Origin: Bacteroidales bacterium
GTDB lineage: Bacteria > Bacteroidota > Bacteroidia > Bacteroidales > VadinHA17
Direction: 5' to 3'
DNA: 62,347 bases
NCBI GenBank assembly: GCA_003141895.1
Contig: PLNT01000025.1
Span: 1 to 62,347 of the forward strand
Shown piece after piece: positions 17,262-26,467 of the stretch. Made by a program: the position numbers and the translations under genes. Under the pieces are notes generated by a model. It was not told the origin of the DNA, made no database searches, and worked only from the letters and a program-made list of their open reading frames with translations. Each line of letters opens with the position of its first letter. Position 1 is the first letter of the stretch.

Positions 17262-17936
17262 ATGAAAAAAATTCGCTGGTTACTACTATTTTTGATCTTT
17301 TCACTCTCCTTATCAGGTCAGCGAAATGCTGATTATGGTGTTATGTTGGGAGTATCAAGCTATATCGGTGACATCAATCCTAACAGACTTTTGTATTCTC
17401 CACTTCCGGCAGGTGGCATTTTTTTCAGATATAACTTAAATCCACGTGAGGCATTAAGAACCAATCTTTTATTTGGAGGCCTGAGAGCAAATGACCTTGA
17501 TTTTAATAATAGTTTTCAAAAATCAAGGGCAGCATCTTTTTCAGGAACAGTGGGCGAATGGGCACTTCAGTTTGAATTCAATTTTTTCCCCTATTCAACC
17601 GCTGGAAAACAATGGGATTATACTCCATATTTTGCAGCTGGAGGAGGCGTTGCTTATGTTACCAACACTGGTGCTTTCATTCCTGTCATTCCTTTTTCGT
17701 TCGGTTTTAAAGTTAATATTTATAAAAATATAGGATTGGAAGCCGAATATGGCTTTCGTAAAACTTTTTATGATAACTTTGACGGCTTAACAGATTTAGT
17801 TGCCCCGTCAGATCATTCATGGATACATAACAATGACTGGTATACTTTCACAGGATTAGCAGTTACGTGGAAAATCTATAATAAATTAGCCGGTTGTCCT
17901 GCTTATGGAGAAGTGGATTCTAAAAGGAAACGGTAA
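17262..17936 (+). CDS. DUF6089-family outer-membrane protein
   Basis: About 224 residues with a signal peptide ending near LSLSGQ and a beta-barrel pattern. The block GVMLGVSSYIGDINP after the signal and the YTPYFAAGGGVAY strand are typical of the DUF6089 proteins found just before uppS in Bacteroidetes. The ATG at 17262 is preferred over the TTG one codon earlier. It ends 5 bases before uppS. No function is established for the family as far as I know; context suggests outer-membrane biogenesis. Confidence 0.8.
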   Translation: MKKIRWLLLFLIFSLSLSGQRNADYGVMLGVSSYIGDINPNRLLYSPLPAGGIFFRYNLNPREALRTNLLFGGLRANDLDFNNSFQKSRAASFSGTVGEWALQFEFNFFPYSTAGKQWDYTPYFAAGGGVAYVTNTGAFIPVIPFSFGFKVNIYKNIGLEAEYGFRKTFYDNFDGLTDLVAPSDHSWIHNNDWYTFTGLAVTWKIYNKLAGCPAYGEVDSKRKR

Positions 17937-17941
17937 GTATT

Positions 17942-18688
17942 ATGCAGTTGAAGAAAGAGATAGATTACAATAAATTGCCTTCACATGTGGCAATTATTAT
18001 GGATGGGAACGGAAGGTGGGCACGCCAGAGGGGTCTTGACAGGGTATTTGGTCATCAGCAGGGAGTTAATGCAGTAAGAGAAATAATAGAAGCTGCTGCT
18101 GAACTGAAAATAGGATTCCTTACACTTTATGCATTCTCTACTGAAAACTGGGAAAGACCCGATGTGGAGGTTTCTGCATTAATGGGAATAATGATTCAGT
18201 CACTTAGTAACGAGACGGATACATTATTAAAAAACAACATTCGTCTCAGAACTATTGGTGATACAGAAAGACTTTCAGTTGAGGTAAGGGAAAGACTCTT
18301 TGAAACAATGAAGCTAACTTCTTTATGTACCGGGCTTAATCTCATAATTGCTCTGAGCTATAGTTCGCGATGGGAAATTACGATGGCAGCAAAGAAAATT
18401 TCAAGTGATGCAAAAAAAGGAATTGTTAACCCCGAATTAATATCGGAGCACGATTTTGAAAAATATCTCACAACAAATGGTATTCCTGATCCTGAACTAA
18501 TGATCAGAACCAGTGGGGAGTTACGAATAAGCAATTTTCTCTTATGGCAGGCGGCGTATGCTGAATTTTATTTTACAGATAAACTTTGGCCTGATTTTGG
18601 TAAGAATGATTTCTATAATGCTATAATTGACTTCCAGAAAAGAGAACGAAGATTCGGAAAAACGAGTGAACAAGTTTCGGAAAAATGA
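17942..18688 (+). CDS. uppS: Isoprenyl transferase (undecaprenyl-PP synthase)
   Basis: Cis-prenyltransferase that builds the C55 carrier for peptidoglycan and O-antigen. The catalytic IIMDGNGRWA lies near residue 18, FGHQQGVNAVREI near 37, AFSTENWERP near 70 and IRTSGELRISNFLLWQ near 185. The 248-residue length is standard. Its stop lies 7 bases before the chosen bamA start, so expression is probably coupled. Confidence 0.96.
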   Translation: MQLKKEIDYNKLPSHVAIIMDGNGRWARQRGLDRVFGHQQGVNAVREIIEAAAELKIGFLTLYAFSTENWERPDVEVSALMGIMIQSLSNETDTLLKNNIRLRTIGDTERLSVEVRERLFETMKLTSLCTGLNLIIALSYSSRWEITMAAKKISSDAKKGIVNPELISEHDFEKYLTTNGIPDPELMIRTSGELRISNFLLWQAAYAEFYFTDKLWPDFGKNDFYNAIIDFQKRERRFGKTSEQVSEK

Positions 18689-18695
18689 TAAAATA

Positions 18696-21221
18696 ATGGT
18701 GATTAATAAACTTAGAAGGACTTTTATAGTAATATCTCTTGCCCTGTTGAGCCTTTCACTAAATGCGCAGGAAAAACAGAAGATCGTCAATTTTATGACG
18801 TCTGAAGATTATATAGTTGGGGGCGTATCAATAACAGGAGTCAGATTTCTTGATGCCAATGCACTTATTGGAATTTCCGGTCTGCGGGTTGGAGAAGAGG
18901 TTACTATTCCGGGAGATGCTATTACTACTGCAGAGCAGAAATTATGGCAACAGGGATTATTTTCAGACGTAAGGATTTCAATAACAAAAATACAGTCAGA
19001 CACTGTATTTCTTGATATTAATTTACAGGAAAGGCCAAGGATTTCTTCAGTTAAGCTGAATGGGTTAAAAAACTCTGAAAAAACTGATCTGAACAAGAAA
19101 ATAAATCTTCCTATAGGTTCCCAGGTCACAGCATACCTACTGAACACCGCTCAAAAAATTATTAAAGACCATTTTATTTCGAAAGGATTTCTGAATACGG
19201 AAGTCACATTTGTTCAGAAAGACGATCCTGATCAGCCAAATAATGTGATCCTGAGCATAAATGTCGACAAGAAGCAAAAAGTAAAAATTGCCAATATTAC
19301 ATTCGTTGGTAATGAATACTTTAAAGAATCAAAGCTCAGGAGTAAATTAAAATCGACAAAAGTAAAAAATCTGAATTTTTTCAGGGCGTCAAAATTTATT
19401 AAAGACAAGTTTATTGAGGATAAAGAAAAACTTACAACTTTCTATAATGATAATGGGTTCAAGGATTTTACCATCTTGTCAGATTCCCTTTATACTGTTT
19501 CAGAAAAACGTATAGGCCTGAAGATAAAAATTGACGAAGGGAAACAGTATTTTCTTAGAAACGTTGACTGGGTGGGGAACAGCGTTTATAAAAAAGAAGA
19601 TTTAACAAGAACATTCAATGTGAAAAAAGGAGCAGTCTATAACCAGTCTCTGATAGAGGACAGGTTGAACGGATCTGCTGGTGCCCAGGATGCTGTAAGC
19701 AATTTATATCAGGATTTCGGTTATCTCTTCTCACGTCTTACCCCTGTTGAGGCAAAGGTCGATCATGATTCAATTGACCTCGAAATAAGAATCTACGAAG
19801 GAGACCAGGCTTATCTGAATAATGTTCTTATAAGTGGAAATACAAGAACAAATGAACATATAGCCCGTCGTGAACTCTACACTTTACCGGGAGATCTATT
19901 CAGCAAAAGTAAAATTATACGATCTATCAGGCAGCTGGGAGTACTTGGACATTTTGATCCTGAAAAAATTAATCCTACACCACTTCCTGATATTACAAAC
20001 GGGACTGTTGATCTTCTGTATAAACTTGAAGAAAAAGCAGATGATCAGTTTGAAATATCCGGAGGCTGGGGAGCAGGAATGCTGGTAGGTACTATTGGAG
20101 TCCGGTTCAATAACTTTGCAATGCGTAACTTCTTTAAGCTGAAAGATTGGCATCCGTATCCTTCGGGTGACGGACAATCAATAAGCTTAAGAGCACAATC
20201 CAATGGCCGGATATATTCGTCATATAATATTTCATTTGTTGAGCCATGGCTTGGTGGTAAAAATCCGAATACTTTTTCAGTTTCACTTTACAGGTCCATA
20301 ATGACAAATGGGAAAAAGGTAGGAGAGGACGGACGTCAATCTATGATTATTGATGGCGTATCAGTGGGTTTAGGGAAGAGACTTTCCTGGCCCGACGACT
20401 ATTTCTCGCTATATGGGGAATTAAATTATCAGAGGTACAATCTGAATAACTATACTGTTTACGCTTTCCTGTTCGATAACGGGAATTCCAACCTTTTTAG
20501 CTTAACAACAAAACTAATGAGGTTTTCAACAGGTCCAAACCTGATTTATCCTGAAACCGGCTCTTCATTTACTCTCTCTCTTCAGGCAACCCCGCCCTAC
20601 TCTCTGATAAGCGGACAGAAAATGAAAGGAGTCACCGATCAGGAGAAATACAGGTGGATCGAATTCCATAAATGGACGTTTAAGGCAGATTACTATTACC
20701 CACTGACGAAGAACAATAAAATGGTTCTTTATACCCGGTTTAACTTTGGATACCTGGGATATTATAATAAAGATATCGGCCCGTCTCCTTTCGAAAACTT
20801 TTCGGTTGGAGGAGATGGGATGACGGGTTATAGTTTCTATGGCCGTGAAATGATAAAATTAAGGGGTTACGGTTCGGGCAGTAACGGAGCAGGAGCTCTT
20901 ACCCCGGTCGATCAGAAGGGCATACCGGCGGGTAACGTCTATTCGAAATTAACACTTGAATTACGATACCCTGTATCTCTTAATCCTCAGGCCACAATAT
21001 ATGTTCTCACTTTTCTTGAAGCAGGGAAAGCGTGGTATCAGCTAAAGGATTATAATCCATTCAAAATGAACCGGTCAGCGGGTATAGGTGTAAGGGCAAA
21101 TCTTCCGATGTTCGGACTACTGGGCGTCGATTGGGGCTATGGTTTTGATCCGGTTAATACTTCTATTTATCCAAATGGTAATCATTCACAGTTCCAGTTT
21201 ACTATCGGACAAGAATTTTAA
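18696..21221 (+). CDS. bamA: Outer-membrane assembly factor BamA
   Basis: Omp85-family protein that folds beta-barrels into the outer membrane. The ATG at 18696 gives a proper signal peptide (VINKLRRTFIVISLALLSLSL, cleaved near NAQ). Reading from an upstream start at 18627 would overlap uppS by 62 bases. About five POTRA domains span residues ~45-420 and the barrel fills the rest. The conserved L6 loop motif appears as LRGYGSG near residue 724, and the protein ends in an aromatic strand closing in F. At about 841 residues it is typical for the phylum. Confidence 0.95.
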   Translation: MVINKLRRTFIVISLALLSLSLNAQEKQKIVNFMTSEDYIVGGVSITGVRFLDANALIGISGLRVGEEVTIPGDAITTAEQKLWQQGLFSDVRISITKIQSDTVFLDINLQERPRISSVKLNGLKNSEKTDLNKKINLPIGSQVTAYLLNTAQKIIKDHFISKGFLNTEVTFVQKDDPDQPNNVILSINVDKKQKVKIANITFVGNEYFKESKLRSKLKSTKVKNLNFFRASKFIKDKFIEDKEKLTTFYNDNGFKDFTILSDSLYTVSEKRIGLKIKIDEGKQYFLRNVDWVGNSVYKKEDLTRTFNVKKGAVYNQSLIEDRLNGSAGAQDAVSNLYQDFGYLFSRLTPVEAKVDHDSIDLEIRIYEGDQAYLNNVLISGNTRTNEHIARRELYTLPGDLFSKSKIIRSIRQLGVLGHFDPEKINPTPLPDITNGTVDLLYKLEEKADDQFEISGGWGAGMLVGTIGVRFNNFAMRNFFKLKDWHPYPSGDGQSISLRAQSNGRIYSSYNISFVEPWLGGKNPNTFSVSLYRSIMTNGKKVGEDGRQSMIIDGVSVGLGKRLSWPDDYFSLYGELNYQRYNLNNYTVYAFLFDNGNSNLFSLTTKLMRFSTGPNLIYPETGSSFTLSLQATPPYSLISGQKMKGVTDQEKYRWIEFHKWTFKADYYYPLTKNNKMVLYTRFNFGYLGYYNKDIGPSPFENFSVGGDGMTGYSFYGREMIKLRGYGSGSNGAGALTPVDQKGIPAGNVYSKLTLELRYPVSLNPQATIYVLTFLEAGKAWYQLKDYNPFKMNRSAGIGVRANLPMFGLLGVDWGYGFDPVNTSIYPNGNHSQFQFTIGQEF

Positions 21222-21244
21222 TAATGAAATAAATCTTAACTGTT

Positions 21245-21760
21245 ATGAAGAAAATAGGTGCATTCATTGGATTAATTATTCTGACTTCAGCTATGGCAGT
21301 TGCTCAGAAATATGCTTTTGTCGATTCTGAATATATACGAAAAAACATTCCGGCTTTCACCACAGCCCAGGATCAGCTTGATAAGCTCTCTAAACAATGG
21401 GAAAAGGAAGTCGCAGACGGATATGCCGTTGTTGAACAGATGTATAAATCTTATCAGAATGAATCTGTTCTCCTTTCCCAGGAAATGAAAACAAAAAGGG
21501 AAGAAGCTATTGTTGCCAAGGAAAAAGAAATGAAAGACCTTCAAAATAAATACTTTGGTGTTGAAGGAGATCTTTTTAAAAAAAGAGAAGAGCTCGTTAA
21601 ACCAATCCAGGATGAAATTCTAAAGGCTATAAAAGAAGTTGCTGTTGACGGTAGCTATGCAGTCATCTTTGACACTGCCGCTGGCGGAAATATCTTATTT
21701 GCCAATCCGAAATTTGACATCAGCGATCAGGTTCTTGAAAAATTAGGTTATAAAAATTAA
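21245..21760 (+). CDS. OmpH/Skp-family periplasmic chaperone (first copy)
   Basis: Signal peptide (cleaved near AVAQ, residue ~20), then the OmpH opening KYAFVDSEYIRKNIP, a long charged coiled-coil (residues ~40-120), and the closing strands YAVIFDTAAGGNILFA. Skp-like trimers hold unfolded outer-membrane proteins for BamA. The 171-residue length is normal. It lies 23 bases after bamA and is followed by a second copy. Confidence 0.93.
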   Translation: MKKIGAFIGLIILTSAMAVAQKYAFVDSEYIRKNIPAFTTAQDQLDKLSKQWEKEVADGYAVVEQMYKSYQNESVLLSQEMKTKREEAIVAKEKEMKDLQNKYFGVEGDLFKKREELVKPIQDEILKAIKEVAVDGSYAVIFDTAAGGNILFANPKFDISDQVLEKLGYKN

Positions 21761-21800
21761 TTAATTACTTTTGCTAAATCGTTTAATAAAATTATTTAAA

Positions 21801-22322
21801 ATGAAAAGATTTGTAAGTATAGCGGTGTTGATAGTTGTTATTGCTTTTGCAGGGAAAAATGCAATGGCTCAGAATTTTAAGTTTGGTCATATAAACAGTG
21901 ATGAACTTATACAAGCTATGCCGGAATATGACTCAGCCACCGTTAAACTCGAAAAATTCCGTAAGGAACTGGTCAATGCTCTGGAATTAATGTCAGTTGA
22001 ATTAAACAATAAGAATGAAGCATATCAAAAAGATTCAAAAAATCTTAGTGATATCGTAAAACAGACAAAAGAGCAGGAATTAATAGATATGAATAAAAGA
22101 ATTCAGGATTTCCAGGCTAATGCTCAGACACAGCTTCAGAATAAACAGACTGAGGTATTTCAACCTATCTACGCCAAAGTTGACAAAGCAATAAAAGATG
22201 TTGGTAAAGAAAACAGTTTCTTTTACGTATTCGATGTTGCTAAAGGAGCTCTTCTATATTTTGATGAAACAAAGAGTGTTAATGTAATGCCCCTTGTTAA
22301 AACGAAGCTTGGATTAAAATAA
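21801..22322 (+). CDS. OmpH/Skp-family periplasmic chaperone (second copy)
   Basis: About 173 residues with signal peptide (cleaved near AMAQ), the FKFGHINSDELIQAMPEYD opening, a coiled-coil arm to about residue 125 and the closing FFYVFDVAKGALLYFDE strands. The ATG at 21801 gives a standard signal peptide; an upstream start at 21771 adds ten residues and is less likely. Duplicate ompH genes after bamA are usual in Bacteroidetes. A strong terminator follows at 22344. Confidence 0.93.
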   Translation: MKRFVSIAVLIVVIAFAGKNAMAQNFKFGHINSDELIQAMPEYDSATVKLEKFRKELVNALELMSVELNNKNEAYQKDSKNLSDIVKQTKEQELIDMNKRIQDFQANAQTQLQNKQTEVFQPIYAKVDKAIKDVGKENSFFYVFDVAKGALLYFDETKSVNVMPLVKTKLGLK

Positions 22323-22343
22323 TTATTAAATTATTATACATTT

Positions 22344-22377
22344 GACCATTCTCCATCTGGAGGATGGTCATTTTTTT
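22344..22377 (+). terminator. Intrinsic terminator after the bamA-ompH genes
   Basis: Eleven-base stem GACCATTCTCC / GGAGGATGGTC (one G-T pair) with an ATCT loop, then a run of seven T at 22371-22377. It lies just before the GTG start of murI, so murI may depend on read-through or on a promoter inside the region. Confidence 0.85.
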
Positions 22378-22391
22378 AATTATATTTTAAA

Positions 22392-23192
22392 GTGAAAGAA
22401 CAACCAATAGGAATCTTTGATTCCGGAGTAGGCGGATTAACTGTAGCTCATGCTATTAAACAGATTCTACCGGGAGAGAGTCTGATTTATTTCGGAGACA
22501 CTGCTCATCTTCCATATGGAGACAAATCGGCTGAATCTATCAGAAATTACTCTCAGCGAATAACTGAATTCCTGCTGGAACACGATTCAAAAGTCATAGT
22601 AATTGCTTGTAATTCGGCGTCTGCATCAGCATTTGATTCACTGAAGGGAAAATTTGGAAAGAAAACAATACTTATCAATGTTATTGATCCCGTTGTAGAT
22701 TACTTAAGTACACGAAATTTTAATAAGATAGGTGTTATTGGTACAAAACGGACAATCAGCTCCGGTACTTATGAACTGAAAATAAAAGAAAAATCTCCCT
22801 CAACCCGGGTTATCTCAATGGCTACGCCGTTGCTTGTTCCTATGATTGAGGAGGGATTCATTTTTGACGATATAAGCAATGCAATTATCAGAACTTATCT
22901 GTCGAGTGAATCACTCGCAGGAATTCAGGCTTTAATACTGGGATGTACACATTATCCCATTATAAAAAATCAGATAAGCAAATTTTTTAATTTTAATGTT
23001 GAAGTCGTTGATTCCGCACGAGTAGTATCAATGATACTGAGACAAACTCTGGAAAAAAACAATCTGCTAAATGATTCAGGAAAAGTAAAAGATCAGTTCT
23101 TCATTTCGGATTACACAACCTATTTTGAAAAAATAGCAGGGATGTTCTTCGAAGGCGAGATAAACCTGAAAAAAGCAGATATCTGGGGCTGA
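22392..23192 (+). CDS. murI: Glutamate racemase
   Basis: Makes D-glutamate for peptidoglycan. Signatures are IGIFDSGVGGLTV near residue 6, FGDTAHLPYG near 35, the first catalytic Cys in ACNSASA near 76 and the second in LGCTHYP near 187. The start is a GTG, which places the family motif at the expected distance. The 266-residue length is normal. It lies only 15 bases after a strong terminator. Confidence 0.95.
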   Translation: MKEQPIGIFDSGVGGLTVAHAIKQILPGESLIYFGDTAHLPYGDKSAESIRNYSQRITEFLLEHDSKVIVIACNSASASAFDSLKGKFGKKTILINVIDPVVDYLSTRNFNKIGVIGTKRTISSGTYELKIKEKSPSTRVISMATPLLVPMIEEGFIFDDISNAIIRTYLSSESLAGIQALILGCTHYPIIKNQISKFFNFNVEVVDSARVVSMILRQTLEKNNLLNDSGKVKDQFFISDYTTYFEKIAGMFFEGEINLKKADIWG

Positions 23193-23558
23193 AAAAATGT
23201 ATTATGTATTATAGGCGATAGGTGATGTTCTGGCACAGGGCACAGTGCTCAGAGCTCAGTGGAATTCACTTCGTGTAACTTCGTCCAAACACCGCGTTAC
23301 TCCATGGTTTAAAATGTACATGTTTCATTGGCAAGTGTCGATGTATTGACTCTTATCACTGAGCCTTGCGCTCTGTGCCCTTTACGCCTTTACGCCGTTA
23401 TGCCTTTACGCCGTAATACCGTTTTATTCAAACATGATCAATATCATACTCAAAACTCTTTTTTTATATGATTTTCAATCTTTAAAAGTTAATTTTGTAC
23501 ATTATTTGCAGTTAGTTAGCTTATTTTTCAGGCTAAAATGAAATAAAAGAAGATAATT
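23193..23558. other. 366-base non-coding spacer with repeats
   Basis: No credible gene. It holds an imperfect inverted repeat (23238-23261 against 23357-23380, 20 of 24 positions paired) rich in GGCACAG and CTCAGTG units, then three TTTACGCC direct repeats at 23381-23412. Near its end TAATTTTG at 23490-23497 fits a -7 box for korA, but I see no good -33 partner. The repeats resemble degenerate dispersed elements rather than a CRISPR array: there are no equal spacers. Confidence 0.6.
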
Positions 23559-25403
23559 ATGGGTAAAAAATCAGAAGTCATCGAACGGGAAGAAGTGGTT
23601 ATTCGTTTTTCAGGAGATTCGGGTGATGGTATGCAACTGACAGGAACTCTGTTCTCAGATACGGCCGCCTTGTTCGGTAATGATTTATCAACTTTCCCTG
23701 ATTATCCTGCCGAGATCAGAGCGCCTCAGGGTACCGTGGGAGGGGTTTCAGGTTTCCAGGTGCATCTTGGTCATTCAAAAATTAATACTCCAGGCGATTT
23801 TTCCGATGTGTTGGTTGCTATGAATCCTGCAGCTATTAAAGCAAATGCTAAATGGATCAAACCGGGCGGGACAATTATTTACGATGAAGGAAATTTTACC
23901 GAAAAAAATATTGAGAAAGCCGGTTATCTGAAAGATCCGATATCTGAAGAAAATCTGGAGAATTATAATGTGATAGCAGCTCCCATTTCTTCCATGGTAA
24001 AAGAAGCCCTTAAGGACTTTGGACTTGATCCGAAATCTGTTCTGAGAACAAAAAACATGTTTGCATTGGGAATGGTGTACTGGCTTTTTGACCGTCAGCT
24101 TAAGTATACGGAAGATTATTTTGAGAAAAAGTTTAAGAATAAACCTGGCATGGCTGAAGCAAATAAGGTTGCTTTAAGAGCAGGTTATTATTATGCTGAG
24201 ACTATAGAGGCACTGACTCCTACTTATAAAATTCTTCCTGCTGAGATAGCAAAAGGTACGTATCGTAATATTAATGGAAATTCAGCGACCGCATGGGGTT
24301 TTATGGCTGCAGCAGAAAAAGCCGGGCTGGATCTTTTCATCGGATCATATCCTATCACCCCGGCAACAGGAATACTGGAAGAGCTGGCCGCCCGTAAAGA
24401 TCTGGGTGTTAAGAGTTTTCAGGCTGAGGATGAAATAGCCGGTATTTGCACTTCTCTTGGTGCAAGTTTTGCCGGACATCTCGCTGTCACTTCGACTTCC
24501 GGACCGGGTCTGGCCCTTAAATCAGAAGCTATCGGTCTTGCTGTAATGGCGGAACTTCCAATTGTGATTATTAACGTACAAAGAGGAGGTCCCTCTACAG
24601 GTCTTCCAACCAAGACGGAACAGACTGACCTTATGCAGGCTCTCTATGGCCGCAATGGTGAATGCCCAGTTGTTGTTATTGCATCAAGTACGCCATCGGA
24701 TTGTTTCCATTTTGCTTTTGAAGCCGCCAGAATTGCATTGGAGCATATGACTCCCGTTTTGCTCCTTTCAGACAGTTATCTTGCCAATGGAACAGAACCC
24801 TGGCGTATACCGGAAATGAAAGAGCTTCCAAAAATTAAACCCCCGTTCGCTGATAAGTCAGAAATTCCTTTTTTACCGTATAAGCGCGATGATGACAAAC
24901 TCGCCCGGAAATGGGCAATCCCTGGAATACCAGGTTTGGAACACAGGATCGGAGGTCTGGAGAAAACAGTTAAAGGAACGGTTTCATATGTTCCTGAAAA
25001 TCATGAAGAAATGGTAAAGCTGAGAGCTGAGAAAGTTGCACGTGTTGTGCACGAAATACCAAGTCTTGAAGTTTATGGCGCCAAAACCGGAGATTTACTC
25101 GTTGTAGGTTGGGGAGGATCTTATGGATATCTGATTACAGCTGTCCGTGAATTACAGGAAGAAGGACACAAAGTAAGCCTGGTGAATTTCAACTATATAA
25201 ATCCGATGCCATGGAATGTAAAGGCCGTTTTCAGCAAATTCAAAAAGATTGTTGTATGCGAATTAAACATGGGACAATTTGCTGATTATTTGCGCATAAA
25301 ACATCAGGAGTTTAAATACGAACAATTAAATAAGATTCAGGGTCTCCCGTTTACTGTGAACGATATTAAGGAAAAATGCATCAAATTGCTGGAGGGTAAA
25401 TAA
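23559..25403 (+). CDS. korA: 2-oxoacid:ferredoxin oxidoreductase, fused gamma-alpha subunit
   Basis: Part of a CoA- and ferredoxin-dependent 2-oxoacid oxidoreductase, most likely for 2-oxoglutarate. The 614-residue protein starts with the gamma domain (residues ~10-195: VVIRFSGDSGDGMQLTG, APQGTVGGVSGF) and continues with the alpha domain (TAWGFMAAAEKAGLDLFIGS, YPITPATGILEELA) and a C-terminal transketolase-like domain. The fusion is the KorA type. It is followed one base later by korB. The substrate is inferred from the fused layout; pyruvate or branched-chain oxoacids are not excluded. Confidence 0.93.
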   Translation: MGKKSEVIEREEVVIRFSGDSGDGMQLTGTLFSDTAALFGNDLSTFPDYPAEIRAPQGTVGGVSGFQVHLGHSKINTPGDFSDVLVAMNPAAIKANAKWIKPGGTIIYDEGNFTEKNIEKAGYLKDPISEENLENYNVIAAPISSMVKEALKDFGLDPKSVLRTKNMFALGMVYWLFDRQLKYTEDYFEKKFKNKPGMAEANKVALRAGYYYAETIEALTPTYKILPAEIAKGTYRNINGNSATAWGFMAAAEKAGLDLFIGSYPITPATGILEELAARKDLGVKSFQAEDEIAGICTSLGASFAGHLAVTSTSGPGLALKSEAIGLAVMAELPIVIINVQRGGPSTGLPTKTEQTDLMQALYGRNGECPVVVIASSTPSDCFHFAFEAARIALEHMTPVLLLSDSYLANGTEPWRIPEMKELPKIKPPFADKSEIPFLPYKRDDDKLARKWAIPGIPGLEHRIGGLEKTVKGTVSYVPENHEEMVKLRAEKVARVVHEIPSLEVYGAKTGDLLVVGWGGSYGYLITAVRELQEEGHKVSLVNFNYINPMPWNVKAVFSKFKKIVVCELNMGQFADYLRIKHQEFKYEQLNKIQGLPFTVNDIKEKCIKLLEGK

Positions 25404-25404
25404 A

Positions 25405-26430
25405 ATGACAGAAACAACAGTTTTTAAATATACCGCAAAAGATTTTAAAAGTGATCAGGAAGTAAGATGGTGTCCGGGCTGTGGTGATCATGCCGTTCTG
25501 AGTTCTGTTCAGAGAGCTCTCGCTGAACTGAATATTTCTAAAGAGAAATTTGCTTTTATTTCAGGAATAGGTTGTTCATCACGGTTTCCGTATTACATGG
25601 ATACTTATGGTTTTCATAGTATACATGGACGTGCAACAGCAATTGCCTCAGGGGTAAAGACTGCTAATCCCGAATTATCAGTTTGGCAGATTACAGGTGA
25701 TGGAGATGCTCTGGCGATTGGAGGTAATCACTTTATTCATGCCATAAGGCGTAATATTGATATCAATATTATTCTGTTCAATAATGAAATCTACGGCCTT
25801 ACGAAAGGTCAGTATTCCCCCACTTCAAATAAAGGTCTTGTAACAAAAACATCTCCGTTTGGTACTGTTGAAGAACCATTTTCAGTCGGTGAACTTGTAA
25901 TCGGAGCGAAGGGGAAATTTTTTGCGCGTACTATCGACACAAATATCAATCTGTCGACTCAGATTTACATTGAAGCTGCAAAACATAAGGGAACTTCAGT
26001 AATAGAAGTTCTTCAGAACTGCGTTATTTTTAATGATGGTATTCACGATACTATAGCCGAAAAAGAGGTAAGAGACGACAGAACTCTGATTCTGAAACAT
26101 GGGCAGCCAATGATTTTTGGTAAAAATAATGACAAGGGCCTCATACTTGAAGGTTGCAGAAAGCTTAAAGCTGTGAAGATCGGCGAGAATGGAATTACTG
26201 AAAAGAACATCCTCATTCACGATGCCAATGAACCAAATCCCGGAATCCAGTATATGCTGGCTAATATGAAATATCCTGAATATCCTGTAGCTCTGGGAGT
26301 TATTAGATCGGTTGAAGGGCCTACCTATGAGATGTCAGTGAAAGAACAGATTGAAGGAGTTAAAAAGACTTCTAAAATCAAGTGCATGGATGACCTTCTG
26401 AAGAGTGGTTCAACCTGGAGCGTAGGATAG
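25405..26430 (+). CDS. korB: 2-oxoacid:ferredoxin oxidoreductase, beta subunit
   Basis: Thiamine-diphosphate and iron-sulfur subunit of the KorAB enzyme. It shows VRWCPGCGDHAVL near residue 20 (first cluster cysteines), SGIGCSSRFPYYM near 52 and the ThDP site GDGDALAIGGNHFIHA near 98 with FNNEIYGLTKGQ near 129. The 341-residue length is typical. A GGAGGG sequence just upstream of its ATG is a rare Shine-Dalgarno-like site for this phylum. A 17-base palindrome follows the stop. Confidence 0.94.
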   Translation: MTETTVFKYTAKDFKSDQEVRWCPGCGDHAVLSSVQRALAELNISKEKFAFISGIGCSSRFPYYMDTYGFHSIHGRATAIASGVKTANPELSVWQITGDGDALAIGGNHFIHAIRRNIDINIILFNNEIYGLTKGQYSPTSNKGLVTKTSPFGTVEEPFSVGELVIGAKGKFFARTIDTNINLSTQIYIEAAKHKGTSVIEVLQNCVIFNDGIHDTIAEKEVRDDRTLILKHGQPMIFGKNNDKGLILEGCRKLKAVKIGENGITEKNILIHDANEPNPGIQYMLANMKYPEYPVALGVIRSVEGPTYEMSVKEQIEGVKKTSKIKCMDDLLKSGSTWSVG

Positions 26431-26441
26431 TCCCTTTTAAA

Positions 26442-26458
26442 ACCTGTTTCAAACAGGT
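26442..26458. promoter_or_regulatory. Perfect palindrome before the PEP-binding gene
   Basis: ACCTGTTT-C-AAACAGGT, a perfect inverted repeat with a single-base centre, lies between korB and the next gene (10 bases before its ATG). It lacks a T tail, so it is not a classic terminator. It could be an operator, or an mRNA hairpin near the start codon. Confidence 0.4.
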
Positions 26459-26467
26459 ATTGTGCCA

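Noticed and set aside
23381-23412. CRISPR-like array of TTTACGCC repeats
   Set aside because: Units are 8 bases, irregularly spaced and few; no spacers and no cas genes.
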